Of a stretch of DNA of 32,238 nucleotides, positions 24,601-32,179 are shown one piece after another. The notes under the pieces were generated by a model. The model ran no database searches. It was not told the origin of the DNA and saw nothing but the letters and a program-made list of their open reading frames with translations. The position numbers were made by a program, and so were the translations under genes. Positions within the stretch are counted from its first letter, which is position 1. Each line of letters opens with the position of its first letter. This DNA comes from Faecalicatena fissicatena (GTDB lineage: Bacteria; Bacillota; Clostridia; Lachnospirales; Lachnospiraceae): the NCBI GenBank assembly GCA_001028025.1, contig LDAQ01000067.1, positions 1-32,238 of the forward strand, in the 5' to 3' direction.

Positions 24601-24702
24601 CCTCTGCCCTCAAAAATTATGGTAAGTGTAATAACCGTGTTATCTAATTATGTACTTTGCAAATATAAGATTTTCCATAAGGAGGAAGTAAAACATGGAT
24701 AA
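21691..24702 (+). CDS. YfhO-type GT-C glycosyltransferase fused to a GtrA-type flippase
   Basis: 1003 residues. The N-terminal part resembles YfhO: a first helix followed by GSYTDWLSQHV, where D35 and Q39 match the family's catalytic loop pattern, then about ten membrane helices to about residue 415. A large extracytoplasmic domain (about 420-840) contains a D-, N- and S-rich linker around 530-640. After another helix near 850, residues 879-1003 form a complete GtrA domain of four helices (ELVLYCLSGGATTFVNYLIY, LAWAGAVVTAYLLNRRLVF). In Bacillus the GtcA flippase and YfhO transferase are separate proteins working with CsbB. Here they appear as one chain, with the CsbB-like gene overlapping by 8 bp. 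AAGGAGAG precedes the ATG. Confidence 0.88.
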   Translation: MTHKKYFYPALLAGLFIILVLLTIPGGYFYGSYTDWLSQHVRLAETIRNACLEQKTLVPAFLPLGGGSNGYQFSYYGYLRPDILIGCLFPAVPMVYLLIGYMLAGYFCSVMLCYYWLGEHTQDKVSAFLGSLFFLTAACFFQTHRQIMFVNYMPFLLLALICVKKKRFQFLPLCMLMIYLNSFYYSIACLAVIGWYWLRQEGKGFWKHGFLQYLKTAFLSIGMAALLLVPTALVILEHRRSSDKLNLLEILGANADMHSLLYSPYGMGLTAICLYLLLLGLCHKKYRMDSAMLLFVSFCGAAAWILNGTLYARAKILIPFVPLVVLQCAKLLNELRQKNLDWKLWPCFIAAVFLYFFRTKSTFPWMAADLGILIFIVLIHKVRCKESLLQARYTVSRILLCIMPCILFYQTMQREQFVRKEDVFTKDLALDSNLLKNGSPLYRCDNLTNILNTGNLVLDGNEQKSAMYSSISNEGYSSFYYDTLLSPVQINNRLAILPSSNPFLLNFLGVRYIETTQGNVPAGYQTVKTADTEDESTNDGRNNDTRHVLAENRSVLPVAYTTSSCMSESQFEKLGAYDRLDAITRFTIIPEGDTVSDPDAVNDKSEAGNSTSDPLAASVGNTRGEHSVNNSTDTESKMKDYAPAFEDLQLPDTVQAERTDEGWLLNVKKDTNITLNLNQSLKDQILLLDFEVENLEKHAVVIDINQMRNKLSGPSAPYPNGNNTFHYQFSSSSQNGIDTLNITFSKGKYLLKNINWHTYDMQNLFEKQYTAVENQTTETGEILSCQATLDEDGYFVTSIPVQNGMEIWVDGKNVPILTLNQAFAGVQLTKGVHDIRIRFHAPGQMVGFIITIISFLMYLLYALRVPVLFLLRMLKLKKELVLYCLSGGATTFVNYLIYFILLKTHMEYLAANTLAWAGAVVTAYLLNRRLVFHSRKHILQEFCSFVFLRFLTLLAENILLWIAVDSLGILPLPSKIMVSVITVLSNYVLCKYKIFHKEEVKHG

Positions 24703-25630
24703 AATCAGCATTATCGTGCCCTGCTACAATGAAGAACAGGTACTTACCATGTTCTATCAGGAGACCGGGAAGGCAGTCGGGGAAATCGAGACTGCAGAAT
24801 GTGAGTTTATTTTTATTGATGACGGAAGCCGGGATCATACACCGGAAATACTGCAAAGTCTGGTGTACCGGGACAAGCGCTGTAAATACCTGTCATTCTC
24901 CCGGAATTTCGGCAAGGAAGCCGCAATGTATGCCGGGCTGCAGTATGCTTCCGGAGATTACTGTGTATTTATGGACGCGGATCTCCAGCACCCTCCTTCA
25001 CTATTAAAGGAAATGTACAGTGTCCTCAAGAATGAGGGTTATGACTGCTGTGCCGGTTTCCGGGAAGACCGCCAGGGTGAAGGGAGGGTCAGAAGCTTTC
25101 TTTCCCGCGGATTTTATAAGATCATCAATAGGATCTGTGATATAAACATAAGTGACGGCGCTGGGGATTTCCGCATGATGAACCGGGCAATGGCAGACTC
25201 TATACTGGAATTCAAGGAATATAACAGATACATGAAGGGGATTTTTTCTTTCATCGGATTTGACACAAAGTGGATCCCATTCCGTAATGTGGAGCGTGCC
25301 GCGGGGAACAGCAAGTGGGGCTTCAAAAGCCTGTTCAAGTATGCTCTGGATGGAATCTTCTCTTTCTCAACCGCCCCGGTCACATTGGCAGGTACAACTG
25401 GCAGCCTTCTGCTGGCGGCCGCACTGATTCTGGGTATTGTTACGGCTGTACGTACATTTATCTTAGGCTACGCAGCCAGTGGAATCATGCCTGTGGTGCT
25501 ACTCATACTGGGACTAAATGGGATACAGCTGTTGTTTATATCCATATTGGGGCAGTATATCTCAAAAGATTACATGGAAACAAAAAAGCGTCCTCTTTAT
25601 ATCGTTAAGAGGGAAGAAGGGTTTCGGTAG
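24695..25630 (+). CDS. CsbB/GtrB-like polyprenyl-phosphate glycosyltransferase (GT2)
   Basis: 311 residues. The GT2 domain starts MDKISIIVPCYNEE, with FIDDGSRDHT at about 40-49 and the metal-binding DAD (94-96) in FMDADLQHPP. Two C-terminal membrane helices (about 230-255 and 263-290) are typical of CsbB, GtrB and YkcC-like enzymes, which load a sugar from a nucleotide donor onto undecaprenyl phosphate at the inner face of the membrane. The start overlaps the YfhO-GtrA gene by 8 bp, with AAGGAGG just upstream. Together the two proteins could make, flip and transfer the lipid-linked sugar to a surface polymer such as lipoteichoic acid; substrate and acceptor are inferred. Confidence 0.94.
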   Translation: MDKISIIVPCYNEEQVLTMFYQETGKAVGEIETAECEFIFIDDGSRDHTPEILQSLVYRDKRCKYLSFSRNFGKEAAMYAGLQYASGDYCVFMDADLQHPPSLLKEMYSVLKNEGYDCCAGFREDRQGEGRVRSFLSRGFYKIINRICDINISDGAGDFRMMNRAMADSILEFKEYNRYMKGIFSFIGFDTKWIPFRNVERAAGNSKWGFKSLFKYALDGIFSFSTAPVTLAGTTGSLLLAAALILGIVTAVRTFILGYAASGIMPVVLLILGLNGIQLLFISILGQYISKDYMETKKRPLYIVKREEGFR

Positions 25631-25633
25631 TTC

Positions 25634-25696
25634 AAAGGGGTCAGACCCCTTTGCCGGAGGGGACAGTCCCCTCTGCAAAAGGGTCTGACCCCTTTT
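25634..25696. repeat. Composite nested palindrome between convergent genes
   Basis: Outer arms AAAGGGGTCAGACCCCTTT and the near-complement ending in CCCCTTTT enclose a second palindrome, AGGGGACAGTCCCCT. The core matches the palindromes at 10047 and 32222. It lies 3 bp after the glycosyltransferase stop and 30 bp before the metG stop, and a T-run follows on the plus strand, so it may terminate transcription from both sides. Confidence 0.9.
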
Positions 25697-25726
25697 CACG
25701 CATTACTGCACTAAAGTACGCTATAA

Positions 25727-27634
25727 TTAGCAGATTTCCGCACCTGCCGGCATGTCTTTTTCAGGGGTCATCAGTGCCAGATTGCCGTCTGCATCTTCTG
25801 CGCAGAGCAGCATTCCTTCTGACAGGACTCCCGCCAGTTTTGCCGGCTTCAGGTTTACAAGTACCATTACTTTTTTGCCTACCATTTCTTCCGGTTTGTA
25901 ATATGCCTTAATTCCTGAAACGATCTGTTTTACCTGGCTTCCGACTTTTACCTGGGAGCAGAGAAGCTTTTTGGATTTTTTGACTTCTTCACAGGCTATG
26001 ATTTCACCTACCTGGAACTGCATTGCTCCAAATTCATCAAATGTGATTTCGGGCTTTGCTTCTATGTCGATCACGGCTTCTTCTGCCGCATCTTCTGACT
26101 CGGCTGCCTGTGGATGAAGCTCTTCTACTTTTTTCATCACTTCCTCCAGATCCAGTCTCTGAAACAGGATTTCTGGTTTGTCTGTTACATGGCCGTCATT
26201 TAACTGTTCCAGAATCTTTTTGCTTGTGGACGGCATGAAGGATTCCAGAAGTACAGCACCCGCGGAAATACCCTGGATCAGGTTCCACAGTACGGTTTCC
26301 AGCCTGTCTTTCTTTGCCTCGTCTTTTGCAAGTACCCAGGGCATAGTCTCATCGATGTACTTATTGCAGCGTTTGAAAAGATTGAAAATCTCCGTAATGG
26401 CATCGGCTACACGCAGCTCATCCATCTTGGCTTCGACTTTCTTTGGTGTGCTCTCCATTACCGCCTTAAGATCGGCATCCACTTCCTCGGCAACACCCTT
26501 GTCGCATACGGTTCCAGCAAAATATTTATTGGTCATGGAAACTGTACGATTTACCAGATTGCCCAGCGTATTAGCAAGTTCAGAATTCAGACGTTCCACC
26601 ATCAGTTCCCAGGAAATGACACCATCATTTTCGAAGGGCATTTCGTGAAGGACAAAATAGCGAACCGCATCTACTCCGAAGAAATCAACAAGCTCATCGG
26701 CATACAGAACATTTCCTTTGGATTTACTCATCTTGCCGTCGCCCTGCAGCAGCCACGGGTGTCCGAAAATCTGCTTCGGCAGCGGTAGATCCAGCGCCAT
26801 CAGGAAAATTGGCCAGTAAATGGTATGGAAACGGATAATATCCTTGCCGATCAGGTGCAGATCAGCCGGCCAGTCTTTTTTGAACTGCTCTGTGTTGTTT
26901 CCGTCACAGTCATATCCAATACCGGTAATATAGTTTGTAAGCGCATCCAACCATACATACACGACGTGCTTCGGATCGAATTCTACCGGAATTCCCCATT
27001 TGAAGGAGGTTCTTGATACACACAGATCCTGCAGGCCCGGAAGCAGGAAATTGTTCATCATCTCATTTTTACGTGACACCGGCTGAATGAATTCCGGATG
27101 TGTATTTATATGCTCGATCAGGCGGTCCGCATATTTGCTCATTTTGAAGAAATATGCCTCCTCCTTTGCAGGCTGTACCTCACGGCCGCAGTCGGGACAT
27201 TTTCCGTCTACCAGCTGGGACTCCGTAAAGAAGGACTCACATGGAGTGCAGTACATGCCTTCATAATGCCCTTTGTAAATATCTCCCTGGTCAAACAGCT
27301 TTTTAAAAATCTTCTGAACCTGTTTCTCGTGATCCTCATCTGTTGTTCGGATGAATTTGTCGTAGGAAGTGTCCATCAGATCCCAGATTCTCCGGATGTC
27401 TGCTGCCACATCGTCTACGAATTCCTTTGGCGTGATTCCAGCCTCTTCTGCCTTCAGTTCGATCTTCTGGCCGTGCTCGTCCGTCCCTGTCTGGAAGAAC
27501 ACATCGTAACCCTGGCTTCTTTTGTACCTTGCAATTGCATCTGCAAGGACAATCTCGTAGGTATTCCCAATATGCGGTTTGCCTGATGTATAGGCAATCG
27601 CAGTCGTAATGTAATACTTTTGTTTTTCTGACAT
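25727..27634 (-). CDS. metG: Methionyl-tRNA synthetase with C-terminal tRNA-binding domain
   Basis: 635 residues. It charges tRNA-Met. The class I motifs are PHIGN (residues 20-24, the HIGH box) and KMSKS (301-305). A zinc knuckle has C129, C132, C146 and C149. The anticodon-binding helical domain covers about 350-500. A Trbp111/EMAPII-like domain from about 530 (FGAMQFQVGEIIACEEVKKS) aids tRNA capture and dimerisation. Expression should respond to uncharged tRNA-Met through the T-box upstream. The ATG at 27634 has AAAGGAGAG just before it. A roughly 260-bp gap with an inserted structured repeat separates the T-box terminator from the gene. Confidence 0.98.
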   Translation of the reverse strand: MSEKQKYYITTAIAYTSGKPHIGNTYEIVLADAIARYKRSQGYDVFFQTGTDEHGQKIELKAEEAGITPKEFVDDVAADIRRIWDLMDTSYDKFIRTTDEDHEKQVQKIFKKLFDQGDIYKGHYEGMYCTPCESFFTESQLVDGKCPDCGREVQPAKEEAYFFKMSKYADRLIEHINTHPEFIQPVSRKNEMMNNFLLPGLQDLCVSRTSFKWGIPVEFDPKHVVYVWLDALTNYITGIGYDCDGNNTEQFKKDWPADLHLIGKDIIRFHTIYWPIFLMALDLPLPKQIFGHPWLLQGDGKMSKSKGNVLYADELVDFFGVDAVRYFVLHEMPFENDGVISWELMVERLNSELANTLGNLVNRTVSMTNKYFAGTVCDKGVAEEVDADLKAVMESTPKKVEAKMDELRVADAITEIFNLFKRCNKYIDETMPWVLAKDEAKKDRLETVLWNLIQGISAGAVLLESFMPSTSKKILEQLNDGHVTDKPEILFQRLDLEEVMKKVEELHPQAAESEDAAEEAVIDIEAKPEITFDEFGAMQFQVGEIIACEEVKKSKKLLCSQVKVGSQVKQIVSGIKAYYKPEEMVGKKVMVLVNLKPAKLAGVLSEGMLLCAEDADGNLALMTPEKDMPAGAEIC

Positions 27635-27778
27635 AATCCTCTCTCCTTTGAGGACACCGCCCAGTCTGTGTAAGGGGCATCCAATTTAATCGTTGACCTG
27701 TACCAAAACGCTGTCAGACCTGTACTTTAGTGACACTGTTGTTATTTTTACATATAAAATGGTTTGTGAAATGAAATA

Positions 27779-27900
27779 GAGTTTCGCTTGCGAAACTCGC
27801 GCCTGCGGCGGTCGCATCGCGACATCCACAGCTTACGCCGCAGTGCGCATCCCGCCGGGAGGGCCTTTTATTTCATAGGAGTAGTTTCCTATGAAATAAA
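27779..27900. repeat. Structured repeat of three hairpins between T-box and metG
   Basis: Three stems follow each other: GAGTTTCGC / GCGAAACTC (27779-27798); GCGCCTGCGGCG / CGCCGCAGTGCGC (27799-27848, enclosing GTCGC-ATC-GCGAC); and TTTATTTCATAGGA / TCCTATGAAATAAA (27867-27900). It is much GC-richer than its surroundings and abuts the T-box U-run. No other copy is in the window, so its repeat nature is inferred from its shape. Bases 27635-27778 show no gene. Confidence 0.65.
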
Positions 27901-28250
27901 AAACCGCCTTCTTAATAAATATAAGAAGACGGATCAGTTCCGTGTTACCACTTCCAGTTCGCTCCGGCCTCGCGGACAGAGCCTCAGTAAGTGCCAGCCA
28001 GCACTTCTTCGCTGTAAAGGGCGAACCCATCGCAGCCTAGCACAAAACTTCCGGCATGATGTCTGCAAATCCCCTCGGATTATCTACCGTCCGTTTTCTG
28101 TTCGGTGCGCCACTCGGAAGCCATATTCATCTGCCCTTCATCCATCCCTCTCAGCATCCGTCCTCTGTGAGGCACCATGGGAATTCTCTGTGGAATGTCC
28201 TGCAGACTACTCTCTTCGTCACTGCGTTTTTCGTTTCTGTTTGGTCTGTT
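27898..28250 (-). promoter_or_regulatory. T-box riboswitch for methionine, upstream of metG
   Basis: On the minus strand a stem I start (GACGAAGAGAGTAGTC) is followed by a distal CAGAGAATTCCCATGGT segment and a specifier region GAATATGGCTTCCGAGTGG with a Met codon (28124-28122). The antiterminator bulge region AAGTGGTAACACGG (within 27938-27953) has UGGU, which would pair with the ACCA end expected of tRNA-Met. A terminator stem follows (27932-27904, CCGTCTTCTTA / TAAGAAGGCGG) with a run of six T. Uncharged tRNA-Met should stabilise the antiterminator and allow metG expression. Confidence 0.85.
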
Positions 28251-28254
28251 AAAA

Positions 28255-28283
28255 AGCGTATCACAGCATTTTCTTAATGTCAA
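28255..28283 (-). promoter_or_regulatory. Promoter of the T-box / metG transcript
   Basis: Minus strand TTGACA (28283-28278), 17-bp spacer, TACGCT (28260-28255). The leader would start near 28248, just before stem I of the T-box. Confidence 0.65.
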
Positions 28284-28366
28284 GGGCATGACTTCATAAT
28301 TTCTAAAGATACTTTCATAAAGTTTAAATGATTCTTTTACAAACTATTAATGCTGACAACACATTT

Positions 28367-28394
28367 TTGTCACATTCTTTGTTTATATTATAAA
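28367..28394 (+). promoter_or_regulatory. Candidate promoter facing a short plus-strand transcript
   Basis: TTGTCA (28367-28372), 16-bp spacer, TATAAA (28389-28394). TGACAA (28354-28359) and TTGTCA form an inverted repeat over the -35 box, and GTTTATA-T-TATAAAC (28381-28395) is a near-perfect palindrome over the -10 box, so regulation by a repressor is possible. Confidence 0.4.
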
Positions 28395-28400
28395 CATACA

Positions 28401-28475
28401 AAGCAGAAGTGCTTTTTCAGATAAATTTTCTTTTTCATACCTTTCTCCGCCGGAGCTCACAGCCCCGGCTTTTTT
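28401..28475 (+). ncRNA. Candidate small RNA of about 75 nt
   Basis: A plus-strand promoter (28367-28394) is followed, without any credible open frame, by a small hairpin AAAGCA-GAAG-TGCTTT and then by a strong terminator, GCCGGAGCT / AGCCCCGGC (28449-28469) plus six T (28470-28475). The terminator's T-run is on the plus strand, so it does not belong to niaR, which ends here from the other side. No plus-strand gene precedes it. It may be an independent small RNA or an unexplained terminator. Confidence 0.35.
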
Positions 28476-28477
28476 AA

Positions 28478-28990
28478 TTACGGCTCTATCAGATATCCCT
28501 TCCTGCGCAGCATATCTTGTATCATCTCCAGTGTCTCCTCATTGTCGGCCTCTACTTTATGGTAATGATAATTTGATGTTATATTCTTGAGGGGGCTGGA
28601 TTTTCCACTCTTAATATCCTCCAAAAACTCCATGACTTTTCTTCTGGAATTAATGTTAAGTTCCGCCTCCATGTGCCCGTATACCCGATGGTTAATCATA
28701 ACATTTACCACACGGCCGCCCAGATCCACGATGGAGCACAGTTCATTTTCCAGGTCATCATCTGTATGGTTCACTTTAAACACACGGCTGAATGTCCGCG
28801 GTGTATTCAGAATGTACCCCCGGTTTGTGGAAATGATATCATGTCCGGAAGCCCGGATCAGGGCAATATCCTGTACAATAACCTGACGGCTCACTTCATA
28901 CTCCTGCGCCAGCGTCTTGCCGGAAACCGGAACCGCACTGCTTTTTATATGGCTCACTATAGCATTCCTGCGTTCAGAACCTGTCATCAT
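28478..28990 (-). CDS. niaR: NiaR, niacin-responsive repressor
   Basis: 170 residues. The N-terminal winged helix-turn-helix (about 5-60, VSGKTLAQEYEVSRQVIVQDIALIRASG) is followed by a 3H domain. Probable metal and ligand residues by family pattern are H75, E83, H142 and H144. NiaR binds nicotinate and then represses NAD synthesis and niacin uptake genes in Firmicutes. It is the last gene of the nadA-nadB-nadC-niaR cluster, 34 bp after nadC, and so probably represses its own operon. AGGTGAG lies about 10 bp before the ATG at 28990. Confidence 0.95.
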   Translation of the reverse strand: MMTGSERRNAIVSHIKSSAVPVSGKTLAQEYEVSRQVIVQDIALIRASGHDIISTNRGYILNTPRTFSRVFKVNHTDDDLENELCSIVDLGGRVVNVMINHRVYGHMEAELNINSRRKVMEFLEDIKSGKSSPLKNITSNYHYHKVEADNEETLEMIQDMLRRKGYLIEP

Positions 28991-29024
28991 GTGATGCGCT
29001 CACCTGCCTTTCTTTCCAACCGAT

Positions 29025-29876
29025 TTATACTGCATGAAGATTTTTCAGGGAAATATCCAGGATCGGTGCGGAATGTGTCAGCGCTCCGCTGGAAACGTAA
29101 TCCACCCCAAGAGCGGTGATTCTGCCGATATTTTCTTTCGTCACATTACCGGAGCACTCGGTTTGGGCTCTGTGGTCAATGATTCGAATGGCTTCCTGCA
29201 TCTCTTCTGTTGTCATGTTATCCAGCATGATTATATCTGCCCCCGCCTCGACAGCTTCCTTTACCATGTCCAGGTTCTCAACCTCGACCTCAATTTTTCT
29301 TACAAACGGTGCGTAATCTTTTGCCATATGAACGGCCTTTGTCACACTGCCGGCTGCACCGATGTGATTATCTTTCAGTAAAACACCATCTGAAAGGTTG
29401 TATCTGTGATTAAAACCGCCGCCAACCCGCACGGCATATTTTTCAAATATACGCATATTCGGCGTTGTTTTCCTGGTATCCAGCAATTTTGTCTTTGTTC
29501 CTTCAAGTAGCGCCGCAACAGAATGTGTATAAGTAGCAATTCCGCTCATTCTCTGCAGGTAATTCAGCGCTACCCGCTCACCGGACAAAAGAACCCGGAT
29601 ATCTCCGGTTACCTTTCCCATAAGCTGTCCCTTCTGGACTTCATCGCCGTCTTTACAGTAAAATTCTACAGAAACCTGGGCATCCAAAAGCTCAAAGACT
29701 CTTTTAAATACATTGAGACCCGCTATAATCCCGTCTTCCTTGCAGATCAGCTCCACCTCTCCTTTTACGGATTCCTTCATCACGGCGTTCGTGGTCACGT
29801 CCTCGCTGGAAATGTCCTCCTTTAAGGCCTCTAAAATCAGGTGGTCCGCCTGTAATGTCATTGTGATATCATTCAT
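29025..29876 (-). CDS. nadC: Nicotinate-nucleotide pyrophosphorylase (carboxylating) NadC
   Basis: 283 residues from the ATG at 29876, preceded by GGGAG and AGGA. An in-frame ATG at 29942 would add 22 residues but has a poor ribosome binding site. The enzyme converts quinolinate and phosphoribosyl pyrophosphate to nicotinate mononucleotide with loss of CO2. The signature TRKTTPNMRIFEKYAVRVGG, the substrate loop HRYNLSDGVLLKDNHIG, and EVENLDMVKEAVEAGADIIMLDN are all present. It is the third step of the aspartate route, downstream of nadA and nadB in the same operon. Confidence 0.97.
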   Translation of the reverse strand: MNDITMTLQADHLILEALKEDISSEDVTTNAVMKESVKGEVELICKEDGIIAGLNVFKRVFELLDAQVSVEFYCKDGDEVQKGQLMGKVTGDIRVLLSGERVALNYLQRMSGIATYTHSVAALLEGTKTKLLDTRKTTPNMRIFEKYAVRVGGGFNHRYNLSDGVLLKDNHIGAAGSVTKAVHMAKDYAPFVRKIEVEVENLDMVKEAVEAGADIIMLDNMTTEEMQEAIRIIDHRAQTECSGNVTKENIGRITALGVDYVSSGALTHSAPILDISLKNLHAV

Positions 29877-30007
29877 TGATCCTGTTCTCCCTTCTATATG
29901 CTCAGTTGTAATAAATTCTTTTTCTAAACTGTATTTGATCATTCTTCACGCAAGTCTGATTTTTTCACTCATAAGGGGCGCACACTTTTCTTGCTGCGGC
30001 TCATTTC

Positions 30008-31201
30008 TCAGGCTGTCTCTTCGCCTTTGATGTCTTCCCCGTACATGGCTTTGATCTTTGCCGCCGCTCTTTTTGCGAATACCAGGCTCTCCAGGAGCGA
30101 ATTGCTTGCCAGGCGGTTGGCTCCGTGAACGCCATTGCAGCTTGTCTCACCCACAGCAAACAGGCTGTCCATGGAGGTCAGACTGTCGGAATCCACCCAG
30201 ATGCCGCCCATGAAATAGTGCTGGGCCGGAACAACCGGAATCCATTCTTTTGTTACATCATACCCCTCTTCCAGACAGTGCCGGCAGATATTCGGGAAAT
30301 GACTCCGTATGGTTTCTTTCTTTATATTATCCATGGAAAGCCACACATAGTCTGTTCCATCCTTTTCCATCTGTTCATGAATCGCCTTTGTCACAATATC
30401 CCTGGGAAGTAGTTCATTTACAAAGCGTTTGCCTTCTTTATTGTAAAGAACGGCGCCTTCTCCCCTGACTGACTCGGAAATCAAAAAACGCCTGCCAGGT
30501 TTTTTGGAGTACAGCGTGGTCGGGTGAATCTGCACGTAGTCCAGATGTTCCAGACGGATGCCGTGCTTTCTCGAGATCTCGATGGCATCCCCGGTTAAAT
30601 GAGGATAATTGGTGGAATGCATGTACGTTCCGCCGATTCCACCGCTTGCCAGGATCGTATAGTCCGCACGGATTTCCATGCTGCCGTCCGTCTCTGACTC
30701 CGCCAGAATACCTGCACATATTCCGTTTTCTTCTATAATATCAGTCATGGTCGTATATTCCAGTATTGTAACATTTTTGAGTTTCTTAACCTGGGACAGA
30801 AGCCGGCTTGTTATCTCTTTTCCGGTAATGTCCTCATGATACAGAATTCTGGGCCTGGAGTGGGCCCCTTCCCGTGTGTACGCAAATCCATCTTCGCTGC
30901 GCTCAAACTCCACGCCGTAACCTACCAGATCTCCTATAATTTCCCGGGAACTCCGAATCATAATATCCACAGATTCCTTCCGGTTCTCGTAATGCCCCGC
31001 CTTCATCGTATCCTCAAAATAACTGTCGTAATCATCCTCGTCCCGAAGAACGCAGATCCCGCCCTGCGCCAGGAAGGAATCACTGCTCTTAGTGTCTGAT
31101 TTTGTTATCATCAAAATCTCTTTATCCTGCGGCAGATTCAGCGCGCAGAAAAGCCCTGCCACGCCAGTCCCTACAATTACGATCTCTGTTTTCATTTTCA
31201 T
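30008..31201 (-). CDS. nadB: L-aspartate oxidase NadB, short form
   Basis: 397 residues from the ATG at 31201, with GGGAGC just upstream; an in-frame GTG at 31213 is less likely. It oxidises aspartate to iminoaspartate using FAD. The N-terminal FAD loop (EIVIVGTGVAGLF), SFLAQGGI, HYFMGGIWVD and SCNGVHGANRLASNSLLE are typical. The protein ends soon after the FAD domain and lacks most of the C-terminal helical domain that brings E. coli NadB to 540 residues. Shortened forms occur in clostridia, so this is probably natural. nadA ends 20 bp upstream. Confidence 0.95.
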   Translation of the reverse strand: MKMKTEIVIVGTGVAGLFCALNLPQDKEILMITKSDTKSSDSFLAQGGICVLRDEDDYDSYFEDTMKAGHYENRKESVDIMIRSSREIIGDLVGYGVEFERSEDGFAYTREGAHSRPRILYHEDITGKEITSRLLSQVKKLKNVTILEYTTMTDIIEENGICAGILAESETDGSMEIRADYTILASGGIGGTYMHSTNYPHLTGDAIEISRKHGIRLEHLDYVQIHPTTLYSKKPGRRFLISESVRGEGAVLYNKEGKRFVNELLPRDIVTKAIHEQMEKDGTDYVWLSMDNIKKETIRSHFPNICRHCLEEGYDVTKEWIPVVPAQHYFMGGIWVDSDSLTSMDSLFAVGETSCNGVHGANRLASNSLLESLVFAKRAAAKIKAMYGEDIKGEETA

Positions 31202-31221
31202 AACAGCTCCCACAGCCTTTC

Positions 31222-32127
31222 CTATTTTGCCAATTCCAGCATCCTTTCCAGAGGTTTTCTGGAATTCTCTCTCCGTTCATCTGTTACCTGGACTTCATTG
31301 TCACCGGTCTCCAGCACGTGTCGGATTTTTTCAAGTGTGATCGTCTTCATGTCTTCACAGACAGGTTCGGTCTCTGTAAAGTAAAACTTTTTCTTCGGAT
31401 AATCGTTCTCCAGTTTGTGGCGTACACCGTTTTCTGTGCAGATGATGAACTCCCTGCTGTCACTTTTACCTGCATAGTCTATGATTCCAGTGGTGCTTCC
31501 TATGTAATCCGATATCTCCAGCACCGCTTTTGGGCATTCCGGGTGGGAAAGAATCTCTGCCTCCGGATACTTTTCCTTCGCCTTTTTAATCTCCTCCACA
31601 CTCATTTTTTCATGAACCGGACAGTAGCCCTCATTGTATACAAAATTCTTTTCCGGTACCTGCTCAGCCACAAAATGGGCCAGATTTCTGTCCGGGATAA
31701 AGAAAATATTTTTATTTGGCAGTGCTCTGACGATTTTCACCGCATTTGCAGATGTCACACAGACATCGGAATGTTCCTTAAGTTCTGCTGTGGAATTAAT
31801 GTAACAGACCACGGCCAGATCCTCATACTGTTCCCGCACCTTTCTGATTGCAGCGGGGTCTGCCATATGTGCCATTGCACAATCCGCGGAAGCATCCGGC
31901 ATCAGCACCGTCTTTTCGGGATTCAGAACCTTAGCACTCTCTCCCATAAAAGAGACTCCGCAAAATACAATCGTCTGTTCCTTCAGGTCTACCGCGACCT
32001 TGCTTAAATAAAAAGAATCCCCTATGTAATCCGCGATATCCTGCACTTCCGGGTTCACATAATAGTGAGCCAGAATCACAGCATTCTTTTCCTTTTTCAA
32101 TCTGTTAATCTCGTCAACTGTTGTCAT
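31222..32127 (-). CDS. nadA: Quinolinate synthase NadA
   Basis: 301 residues from the ATG at 32127 (AGGTG at 8 bp); a GTG at 32136 is an alternative. It condenses iminoaspartate with dihydroxyacetone phosphate to quinolinate using a [4Fe-4S] cluster. The three cluster cysteines by family pattern are C83 (SADCAMAHM), C169 (EGYCPVH) and C256 (EPVCEDM). ILAHYYVNPEVQDIADYIGDS is the characteristic start. It is the first gene of the operon, directly behind a strong promoter with a candidate NiaR site. Confidence 0.97.
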   Translation of the reverse strand: MTTVDEINRLKKEKNAVILAHYYVNPEVQDIADYIGDSFYLSKVAVDLKEQTIVFCGVSFMGESAKVLNPEKTVLMPDASADCAMAHMADPAAIRKVREQYEDLAVVCYINSTAELKEHSDVCVTSANAVKIVRALPNKNIFFIPDRNLAHFVAEQVPEKNFVYNEGYCPVHEKMSVEEIKKAKEKYPEAEILSHPECPKAVLEISDYIGSTTGIIDYAGKSDSREFIICTENGVRHKLENDYPKKKFYFTETEPVCEDMKTITLEKIRHVLETGDNEVQVTDERRENSRKPLERMLELAK

Positions 32128-32179
32128 CTTTTTCACACCTCTCCCTGTCCCTTAGGACTGTCTGTTGTAAATTCTCACC

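Noticed and set aside
29940..30010. Short frame after the nadB stop reading SLRNEPQQEKCAPLMSEK, suggesting a frameshifted nadB C-terminus
   Set aside because: It is about 25 codons, does not resemble the NadB C-terminal domain, and clostridial NadB proteins often end here.
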